Origin: Stramenopiles sp. TOSAG23-3 | Lineage: Eukaryota; Sar | Assembly: GCA_900128585.1 (NCBI GenBank) | Contig: LT642833.1 | Span: forward strand, 1 to 10,259 | Length of the DNA stretch: 10,259 nt | Direction of reading: 5' to 3' | In this document: positions 1 to 6,162 of the stretch, piece after piece | How positions within the stretch are numbered: position 1 is the stretch's first letter | Layout of the letters: every line of letters starts with the position of its first letter | Notes under the pieces: generated by a model | The model's input: only the letters and a program-made list of their open reading frames with translations | Told to the model about the DNA's origin: nothing | The model's database searches: none | Position numbers and translations under genes: made by a program

Positions 1-96
1 TATTGTTACTTTTTCATTCGACTATTATATTATTTCATATGAATTTAGTGTGTATTATTATACAGGTGTTAATTAATATATTTTATAATACACAAT

Positions 97-167
97 AAGG
101 AGGAGGAGGAGGAGGAAGAAAGAAAGAAAAAAAAGAAAGAAAGAAAGAAAAGAAGAGAAGAAGAAGG
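97..167 (+). repeat. 71-nt uninterrupted polypurine tract (GGA/GAAA/GAAG)n
   Basis: Every base from 97 to 167 is A or G on the plus strand. The tract starts as GGA triplets and grades into GAAA and GAAG units. Such homopurine-homopyrimidine DNA can act as a nucleosome-poor or triplex-prone promoter element. It lies about 275 bp upstream of the first ATG. A similar tract lies upstream of the minus-strand gene at the other end of the window. Confidence 0.85.
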
Positions 168-319
168 CGCTGCGCATTTGAGTTTACAAGCAAATTATGA
201 AAAATGTTTGTACGGAATGGTTCGTGTTCAACTATATATTTTTTAAATGAAAAGTAAAACGATTTGAGTTTCGATCTGAATAGTATACAGTAATCTTTGC
301 ACGACCACGTACCTTGGTT

Positions 320-349
320 CATTCGTCCGTTCTACATTCGTCCGTTCTA
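320..349 (+). repeat. Perfect tandem duplication of a 15-mer
   Basis: The unit cattcgtccgttcta occurs twice head to tail with no mismatch, about 90 bp upstream of the likely start codon at 442. Its position suits a 5' UTR or a core promoter, for example a doubled factor-binding site. A recent slippage duplication is equally possible. Confidence 0.8.
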
Positions 350-441
350 GTGTGTATTACAGAGAACGAACGTTTCTACCGTTGTCAAGGGAGGGAGAGA
401 GCTATCTGTTGGGCCTGCCTGGCTGCTTTCCGAGTATATCT

Positions 442-2955
442 ATGGAGCTTGAACGGGACGAGGATGGGCGCCTGCTGCTGAACAAGCGCCCAGGTAGGCA
501 TCGTTCAACTGCATTGGTTCGAAGTCTCAGGTTGCAACGTTTAAAGCAGACCACCATGTCCAGAACAGCAGCGCTTGATGTCAGGAAAGCAGCTGTGTTA
601 GGTGAAACCAAATTGCCGAAAGCGAAGGTGTACGGGAAAAAGAAAGGGGCGTTCTCCGACCTGTCAAAAATGCTCTCTTCTAGTTCGCAAAGCACCACCA
701 CGAAGGCTTCCTCGCCAAAGGCCATGTCCAGCGCTGGAACCGGGGGGAGAGGCACGACGCAAGGCGGGGAGGACGAAGACGACGAGATGGCCCCGGTGGA
801 GCTGACGGCAGACCAAAAGAGGGCCGCGCTTATCCTTAGCGTGAAGGACAGGAAGCCACTGAACGCCCGGCATATCGGCAGGAAAGACTTGAGCGAATTT
901 CAGAAAACGTTCGACCACAAGACGTACATGGATTTTAAAACAAAGATGAACCAGAAAATTGAGGACGTCACTACTAGCATCCGGTCAAAGCACGAAAAGC
1001 GCAGGAAAGAGTTGGACGAAGCGGGATTTTTTCATCCGGCTGCCAACGCCATGCGGTGCGAATCTGCTTTTCAGAACGAACTGCAAAAGAAACTGTCACT
1101 GGACCAGATTGAAACGATAGTTTTGGATGAAATGCTGCGCGAATCGCGGGGCGAAGTTCTGAATAAGAAAACTTCAAAGTTGGACTCAAAGTTCGACAAC
1201 ATGCTGAAGTTGAACGCTGGGGAAGAGAGCAAAACCAAAGCATCGAGCGGCAAAACAAAGAAGACGGAACGGAAAGGGATTTTGAAGAAAAGCTCCACCA
1301 AAGCAACTAGTGCTGCAAACGCCACTGGGGCATCTTCGAAAAATAGCCCGGCGAGCAACAGCAGCGGAATGGGTTCGGGGCAGAAGCAGGGCGAAGGAGG
1401 CCGAAAAGAGGGGCAGGTAGAGAGCGCCAAGGGTGAAGACAAATTAGTGAAAGCAGTGGACCAGGGCCCCGCAGCAAAACTCCAGAAAGATGTGGAGAGC
1501 AAGGTATCCGACGCAACGAAAGCAGAGCTGAAAAAACGTATCAGTGACCGCCACGTCTTAGACCGAGGCCAGCAAGAATTGGACGAGGAGGAGGACATAT
1601 GGGATAATTCAGACGACGAGGAGAGCGAGGTCGATGAAAAAGCGGGCGAGGCCCACCAAACAGACGGTGAAAACAGGGAGGAAGACGACGACGAGGAGCC
1701 CGAGGAGTCCAAATTTGCATCAAACTGGGACAATGAGATCGCGCTGGACGATGGCGAAGGGAGCGACATTGGCAGTGAGCTGACCGAAGAAATGAATCAC
1801 GAGGAAGTTGTCGTTGTGAAGAAGAAGAAGAAAGTCAAGTTGGACTCTTTTGAAAAGTTCCGCATTGAGCGACAAAAGCAGGTGCGAGAGAAAAAGATAA
1901 AGCGAAACGTAGCCTTGAGGGAAGGAAAATTAAACGAGACGGTCACGGACGAAGATTTCATCGACCTTTCAAAACATCGCAGCTCGACGATCCAGGTTGT
2001 CCTTGGGTCGGGCAACCATTCCATCAAGCGCGTGCGTGCGAGAGAGTTTACCCTGGTCGGGGAGAAGGCCGTGAATGCCCCACTGCCAAAGCACGTGAAC
2101 AGGCAGATAAAGTCCATGGGTGGGAAACGAAACCAAAAGAAGCACAAGAGAGCAAAAGAAAAGGCCGCCTTGGAGGCAAAGAGGACAGCAGAAGAAGCGG
2201 CAGCAAAGACGAAGAGGGAAGAGGAAGCAGCAGTGTCGGAGGATGATTCCGATCTAGAATACTCCGAAGAAGAGGAGGACGTTGGTGAGGGCGACGACGG
2301 GCTCCAGCTGACGGAAGAGGAAAAGGCAAGCCGGTTGGAGAATAAAAGGAAGCGTGCTGCGGCACGACGGAAGAAGCGGCGAGAACAGCAGAAAAACAAT
2401 GAAGCGGATGGAGAGCCACTCATCCGTAGAACCCTAGAGCAAGTATGGAAAGATTTAGAGATGCCCAATAATTTGAAAGTGGAATTCGCGATTAAGTACT
2501 CGGACCCAAGCCGCTCAGAGGAGCTCGCCGATGCTATTCCACGATGGCACAAAGCGGCAATGGGAGTTTGCATGAGGGAAATGCTGTTGGAGACAGTACG
2601 GTACTTGATTGATATGAAAGAAAAGAACGAGTTTGTCTCGCTTCGCTTTTTGTTCACGGAAGAACAAGTCGAAAAATTAACGGCGTTGGACGTTTTCATT
2701 CCGAAGGAAGACATGTACGATGCGTCCGCGTTAACCTGGGTTCAAACGATGGAAGAAAACCTTCGGCCGGTCGTAAAAGAGCTTATCCTAGAGTTGAAGG
2801 ATTATCACGAGGATACGCTGACATTTCGAGGGCAGAAATACATTAAAATTTTAAAGGACCAAATGGAAAACCCGTCGCTGCTTCCAGGAGAGCCCGTTCT
2901 GTACAGTGGAAACCCGTACTTGCGAAGGACGGGGAAATTGCTACTGACTCGTTGA
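442..2955 (+). CDS. Large charged coiled-coil protein, possibly ciliary/centriolar
   Basis: The ORF encodes 837 aa from the first ATG at 442. The frame is open back to 280 but only through non-ATG codons. A second ATG at 556 (ACCACCATG) has a stronger start context and could be the true start, removing a basic 38-residue leader. Residues 120-260 are charged and helical, including a conserved-looking KRAALILSVKDRKPLNARHI-type stretch. Residues 270-470 are low complexity (S/K-rich, then acidic with an EEDIWDNSDDEE patch). Residues 455-660 are K/R/E-rich coiled coil with possible nuclear-localisation-like clusters. Residues about 664-837 form an ordered helical C-terminus beginning LEQVWKDLEMPNNLKVEFAI and continuing KYS, then AIPRWHKA. 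That W-x(5)-MP...IKYS pattern recalls the C-terminal region of ciliary coiled-coil proteins such as CCDC87; this is a pattern-level impression from memory. No catalytic motif is visible. No intron is needed. An AATAAA follows at 3071. The ORF being a gene is near certain; its function is uncertain. Confidence 0.9.
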   Translation: MELERDEDGRLLLNKRPGRHRSTALVRSLRLQRLKQTTMSRTAALDVRKAAVLGETKLPKAKVYGKKKGAFSDLSKMLSSSSQSTTTKASSPKAMSSAGTGGRGTTQGGEDEDDEMAPVELTADQKRAALILSVKDRKPLNARHIGRKDLSEFQKTFDHKTYMDFKTKMNQKIEDVTTSIRSKHEKRRKELDEAGFFHPAANAMRCESAFQNELQKKLSLDQIETIVLDEMLRESRGEVLNKKTSKLDSKFDNMLKLNAGEESKTKASSGKTKKTERKGILKKSSTKATSAANATGASSKNSPASNSSGMGSGQKQGEGGRKEGQVESAKGEDKLVKAVDQGPAAKLQKDVESKVSDATKAELKKRISDRHVLDRGQQELDEEEDIWDNSDDEESEVDEKAGEAHQTDGENREEDDDEEPEESKFASNWDNEIALDDGEGSDIGSELTEEMNHEEVVVVKKKKKVKLDSFEKFRIERQKQVREKKIKRNVALREGKLNETVTDEDFIDLSKHRSSTIQVVLGSGNHSIKRVRAREFTLVGEKAVNAPLPKHVNRQIKSMGGKRNQKKHKRAKEKAALEAKRTAEEAAAKTKREEEAAVSEDDSDLEYSEEEEDVGEGDDGLQLTEEEKASRLENKRKRAAARRKKRREQQKNNEADGEPLIRRTLEQVWKDLEMPNNLKVEFAIKYSDPSRSEELADAIPRWHKAAMGVCMREMLLETVRYLIDMKEKNEFVSLRFLFTEEQVEKLTALDVFIPKEDMYDASALTWVQTMEENLRPVVKELILELKDYHEDTLTFRGQKYIKILKDQMENPSLLPGEPVLYSGNPYLRRTGKLLLTR

Positions 2956-2983
2956 TCATCATCAATTTCTAGTATAATTTACT

Positions 2984-3054
2984 AATGGACAAAAGGAGCA
3001 GATTCATTTTCGCAGTACATTAATTTTAATTGCTTAAAGAATAACAGCCAATTT
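2984..3054 (+). repeat. Dispersed repeat copy A in the 3' flank of the first gene
   Basis: Three blocks recur in the 8.8-9.4 kb spacer. acaaaaggagcagatt at 2989-3004 is identical to 8900-8915. The 23-base block at 3009-3031, beginning ttcgcagtacattaatttt, is identical to 9266-9288. taacagccaattt at 3042-3054 is identical to 9301-9313 and 9329-9341. Block order is the same at both sites, so this is one mosaic repeat rather than chance AT-rich similarity. Confidence 0.8.
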
Positions 3055-3070
3055 TCTTCTTGTTTAAAAA

Positions 3071-3076
3071 AATAAA
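3071..3076 (+). terminator. Poly(A) signal AATAAA for the first gene
   Basis: A canonical AATAAA hexamer lies 116 bp after the stop codon, just past the repeat copy, in an A-rich context and followed by T/GT-rich sequence (gttgtattatatt). This is the expected layout for eukaryotic cleavage and polyadenylation. Actual use is inferred. Confidence 0.5.
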
Positions 3077-3513
3077 TGTTGTATTATATTATACTCGATC
3101 GATTTAAACTAAATACGAAGTGCTATATATTGTACTTTGCACCTCTTCTATCATAAGTTTTATTTTGTAGTGTAAATACTATACAAGTACACTATAATAT
3201 GAGGGTGGCGCGTTTCTTTTTTTATTCGTTGCAGTGCGCGAAGTGAATGAAAGCAATTTAATTATAATACATTGTCTTCTTGGCTGCTATTTATTAATGT
3301 ACATTATACTGGTTAATAATAATTGTCGTCTTTATTAGATCATCATTATATCAATTGAATGAAAACATTGGTGGAGCAAGGGTATTATAGCAAGTATGTC
3401 ATAGCGAATGAATGCGAAGCTGTAAACTTCGGGAAGTTTTTCTTGACTTTCAAAAGCAACAGAAGGGCAACCCAATAGACGTTTGACAAATTCAAGCAGT
3501 TGGCGGAGCGACT

Positions 3514-3924
3514 ATGTTTAAAGAAGAAGGGGAGGCTGTGGCCGGCGGTGGATCGACTCTTCTTGAGGAAGAGGGGGCATCCGGGCAGTATGCTAAAGTC
3601 CAGGTCAAGTTGCCGACACATACGCTAAATTCGGTCTTTAATGAAGAGTACAACCCCGAGTTTTCGTGGCCACCAGCTCCACTTACTACGGATGAGCACG
3701 ACAGACCAGTGAGCAGAGGAACAAACGCCCAACTAAAGCTAGGAAAGACCCAAAAGTACAAGCCAAAGCTTGGGCTCAACGGGGGCCCTAGCACCGGTAG
3801 TCAGCCAGGTCGCGAACCGATGCCCGTAGCGGTCCAGGAGTTTGGGTTTGTCACTAAAAGCAACGCTTTGAACATGGTTGAAAAATACAAGGAAAAAGTT
3901 TTGTACGGAACTGTATTTTTTTGA
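3514..3924 (+). CDS. N-terminal part of a WW-domain cytoskeletal protein, stopped at a T7 run
   Basis: This 136-codon ORF starts at the first ATG after an in-frame TGA at 3484 and ends at TGA 3922-3924. Around residue 45-53 is EYNPEFSWP, matching the EYxxxFxWP pattern that recurs in the microtubule-binding proteins MDM1 and CCSAP; this is from memory. The rest is disordered (G-, K- and P-rich). The last residues, MVEKYKEKVLYGTVFF, look like the start of a helix, and the +1 frame continues with EKKNKSLENKLKM in the same style. The stop follows a run of seven T, so the ORF and the long ORF downstream are probably one gene of about 702 codons. The break could be programmed +1 frameshifting, a homopolymer sequencing error, a very short intron or a real mutation. 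A separate 136-aa protein is less likely. Confidence 0.7.
   Translation: MFKEEGEAVAGGGSTLLEEEGASGQYAKVQVKLPTHTLNSVFNEEYNPEFSWPPAPLTTDEHDRPVSRGTNAQLKLGKTQKYKPKLGLNGGPSTGSQPGREPMPVAVQEFGFVTKSNALNMVEKYKEKVLYGTVFF
3916..3924 (+). other. Slippery T7-TGA junction between two reading frames
   Basis: In the upstream frame the codons read GTA TTT TTT TGA. Slipping one base forward lets a phenylalanine tRNA re-pair with TTT, and decoding continues as GAA AAG AAG into the long downstream ORF. The same result follows if the run is really T6. The downstream frame has no ATG until 3959, so it lacks an independent start at the junction. A splice alternative in the right phase would be a 31-nt GT-AG segment at 3898-3928, unusually short and with a poor donor (GTTTTG). 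Confidence 0.75.
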
Positions 3925-5623
3925 AAAGAAGAACAAATCGTTAGAAAACAAATTAAAAATGCGCCCCCAGCGCCACGGCGAACCACTTGAAAAGTTGGAT
4001 CTCTTAAACGGCTATGCGTCTCCGCTGAGAGTTAAACCGATAGACACAACAGTCCTAAACAAGGTCCAGAGTATTTCGAGGCTTTCCCTGGTCAACAAAG
4101 CGCAGACGCCAAAACTTAAAAAGAAGAAAACAACCAAGTCACTGCCAGCATTGAAGACTATAGCGTCAAAGACGACAACAAAGCAATACTCTCTGAACTT
4201 TAATTTCACCATTGGAGAAACCGAAGGCGAAAGAATGGAAAAGCAGCTGCAAGTCGATAAAGAGAAACTGCAGAACATGTCATCCAGCCTTGTTTTGAAA
4301 GAGTTCAGCGACCTTGAATCAGCAGACATTAGGGACTGGAATTACCCGCAGAAGATTTTGCGGCCAACATCGGCCCCAACGACACGCCCAAACACGACCC
4401 CCACCATTGTAAACGGGATGTACCAAGGCAGTCGGACGCTCGCAGAAGACTCGGCCGTGGAGGACACGATAGTGAAACGTCCTGTTTCTGCCGACACATT
4501 TCTAAGAAGCAGCAGCTCATCGATAGTCGAAGAACCGAAGATGCCTCTTGAGATGCCACAGGAAACGCTGCCAAAGAAGCCTAAGATAACGAAGAAAGCG
4601 GCAACGCTACCACCCAAGCTTTCTGTTCCCAGTAGCCCAAATTCTAGTCAATCGGGACTTCTTTATTCTAACCCAAGTGAAATGAGGGTAAGCAGTCCGT
4701 CGAAAGACAAGAAACGGAACAGACGATCCAGAAAGCGCAAGGGTGCAGGCACAGCCGGGTCGAAAACGGCGAACGCCTCCGTCATTATAAGTGTCGAGGC
4801 GAACGCACGTGGATTTACGCCGGAAAGCTCGATGACCGAGCTTGTCCCGTGGGAGACATCTGACATCAACTTGTTAAACAGAGCTGTAGCAATATCCCGT
4901 GAACGGTCTAGCGAGCCAGAAAAAGGAAAGGTGGACGATATCCCGAGACTTAACCCAGCATACAAATTAGCAGAAGATAGACTCTCGCTCCCTTCGCTGC
5001 GTACTGAATCCAACCTTGCTCTCACTGTGACACATGCAGTGCCGCAGCATTCGCCGTCACAAAGTTCCGCCCACGGAACAACCTTTCCTCCCCGAAAACG
5101 ACCAGGGAAGATATGTTCTGGGGTGGTCAAGCATAACCCTGTTGTTCACATGGAGTTAGCCTCCGCCGATGATCAAAACAATGATGCAGAGGGTGCGCCT
5201 TCGACGCACGGAGGAAGGGAGTTGAACCCCCAGTTCCGGGTTAATGTCGTCAATAGAAGAAACACCGTTTCCTTGAAAAAGACGGAAGAAGAAAAGGACG
5301 AGGAGGAGAGTAAAAAAAAAGAAATAGTGAGAGAAATTTTTGTGGAGCCCGACTGCTTTGAGAAGAAGCCTCCGCCCCCTGGGTGGCAACGGCATTACGA
5401 TTCGAAAGGAAAGCCCTTTTATTTGCACAAAAAATCGTCTTCGTCCCAAAGAGTATATCCAACGAAACACGATGTGAAGAAAGCTCTCAAAAAGTCGAAG
5501 CTAATGGAACGTGAGGCCAAGGCGAAATTAATAAAGAAACACAAAAAGGTACAGCGTAGCAAAAAAGGAGAGCGGTTGATTGAGCGCTTGAATGCCACGG
5601 TATGGGAGCAGCGGGAGCGATGA
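3925..5623 (+). CDS. C-terminal part of the same protein, basic and disordered with a WW-like domain
   Basis: The frame is open from about 3878 to TGA 5621-5623. The first ATG is at 3959 (554 aa if translated alone), so this is most likely the continuation of the ORF ending at 3924. Residue numbers here count from 3878. The chain is mostly disordered and basic. It has a KKKKTTKSLP stretch near 81-90, a short helical region near 115-150, P/T-rich linkers, and a KKRNRRSRKRKG cluster near 278-289 that could be a nuclear-localisation or microtubule/nucleic-acid-binding patch. An acidic segment lies at 468-482. A WW-like domain at 497-529 carries the PPPPGWQRHYDSKGKPFYLH signature, but Arg or Val replaces the usual second tryptophan before YPTKHD. 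It ends in a K-rich helix. WW domains bind proline-rich ligands, but loss of the second Trp may abolish this. AATAAA follows at 5666. Function is inferred to be cytoskeletal scaffolding, weakly. Confidence 0.88.
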
Positions 5624-5665
5624 CCGAGAACGACAATGGCACCAACACACCGACACCCAACAAAA

Positions 5666-5671
5666 AATAAA
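5666..5671 (+). terminator. Poly(A) signal AATAAA for the second gene
   Basis: AATAAA lies 43 bp after the stop codon within caaaaaataaataag, and a second AATAAA lies at 5731-5736 followed by gtgttgtcggctttatt, a GT-rich element. Two alternative cleavage sites are plausible. Use is inferred from motif and position. Confidence 0.5.
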
Positions 5672-5872
5672 TAAGTCTAACCCTAAATCTAACAGCACAA
5701 CAACAAACCCCTCACAAATTTACGTTACCTAATAAAGTGTTGTCGGCTTTATTATTATATTTTATATTTAACATAGACACTATTCCAATTATGTACAGGT
5801 AAAGACAACAGTACGAGGCAGGATGATTGGCACGGCACGTATGAACCAAATACGAAAGGAAAATTAATGATC

Positions 5873-5892
5873 AGGGAGGAGGAGGGAGGGGG
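5873..5892 (+). repeat. G-rich purine tract upstream of the receptor gene
   Basis: Twenty uninterrupted purines of the form AGGGAGGAGGAGGGAGGGGG lie about 290 bp before the receptor start. The G-runs could form a two-layer quadruplex on the plus strand. The tract echoes, in shorter form, the purine tract upstream of the first gene, and sits at a similar distance from its start codon. Confidence 0.65.
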
Positions 5893-6002
5893 TTAAAAGA
5901 AAAAATATTATTATAGAATAATACAATTAAGGAACGAACCTGATGTGATGTGTAGTCTAAATATGTGTTTATCGTTGGGGAGCCCAGAAAAGAAGAAGAG
6001 TT

Positions 6003-6035
6003 GCGCCGCGGCCGCTGAGAGAGCGGGCGGGGCGG
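6003..6035 (+). promoter_or_regulatory. Small GC island with GC-box-like motifs
   Basis: A 33-bp block in otherwise AT-rich spacer is strongly GC-rich. It contains the palindromic ccgcggccgc followed by gagcgggcggggcgg, which carries two overlapping GGGCGG-like boxes. It lies 128 bp upstream of the receptor ATG. GC boxes are known activator sites in animals; a role here is inferred from composition and position only. Confidence 0.4.
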
Positions 6036-6162
6036 TAAAAACAATTTACACTCTGGGATTTTCCCTACCTGGGGGGAAACGACAGAGCATGTCTTGATTG
6101 ATTTACGGTTTCTACGCATTAATACGACAATTGCAGAGAGTGGAGAAAGTTGAGAAGAATAA

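Larger units (their letters stand above)
1..441 (+). promoter_or_regulatory. 5' flank of the first gene: purine tract and duplicated 15-mer
   Basis: This AT-rich flank has no credible ORF of its own. It holds a pure purine run at 97-167 (GGA then GAAA/GAAG units), a TATA-like stretch near 233-243 and a perfect tandem 15-mer at 320-334 and 335-349. A 12-base string, tagtgtgtatta, occurs at 46-57 and again at 348-359. The reading frame of the downstream gene is open from 280 but has no ATG before 442, so this stretch is most likely promoter and 5' UTR. The promoter role is inferred from position only. Confidence 0.45.
2956..3513. other. AT-rich spacer between the first and second genes
   Basis: The spacer is 558 bp without a convincing ORF or RNA gene. 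It contains the 3' UTR of the upstream gene with a dispersed-repeat copy (2984-3054) and an AATAAA at 3071-3076. A weak 7-bp inverted repeat lies at 3168-3174 and 3188-3194 (tagtgta/tacacta). The rest is presumed promoter or 5' UTR of the downstream gene. No strong promoter motif is visible. Confidence 0.6.
5624..6162. other. Spacer and presumed promoter of the receptor gene
   Basis: This 539-bp stretch has no supported ORF. The first part is the 3' flank of the upstream gene. Then come a G-rich purine tract (5873-5892), an AT-rich patch around 5893-5930, a purine patch with agaagaagag near 5991-6000, a GC island (6003-6035) and a small hairpin-capable sequence (tttccc at 6060-6065 with gggaaa at 6074-6079). 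The purine and GC elements are the best candidates for promoter sequence of the receptor gene. No clear TATA box is visible near the start. Confidence 0.5.

Noticed and set aside
83-322. 79-codon minus-strand frame with poly-Pro and poly-Ser/Phe
   Set aside because: It is the translation of the purine tract read backwards and has no conserved character.
352-441. Extending the first gene to the GTG at 352
   Set aside because: GTG initiation is not expected in nuclear eukaryotic genes. The first ATG in this frame is 442, and the upstream codons overlap repeat-bearing flank.
491-500. aggtaggcat as a 5' splice site near the start of the first gene
   Set aside because: The frame is open through it and no matching acceptor is required. 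A single donor-like string is not evidence of an intron.
1071-2714. Long minus-strand frames (232 and 305 codons) opposite the first gene
   Set aside because: Their Ser/Phe/Leu-rich content is the complement of Lys/Glu-rich codons on the plus strand, and the plus frame is continuous through both, so they are antisense shadows.
3898-3928. A 31-nt intron that would restore the reading frame in the WW-domain gene
   Set aside because: The phase fits, but the donor is weak (GTTTTG), the length is extreme, and no other intron is evident in the window. Slippage or a miscounted T run is simpler, though cDNA could overturn this.
5677-5692. ctaaccctaaatctaac resembles the plant-type telomere repeat CCCTAAA
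   Set aside because: Only one exact unit is present with no tandem array, so it is a chance match in a C/A-rich 3' UTR.
6055-6065. gggattttccc, an NF-kappaB-like palindrome
   Set aside because: Eleven bases can match by chance, and the factor is known from animals, not from this type of organism.
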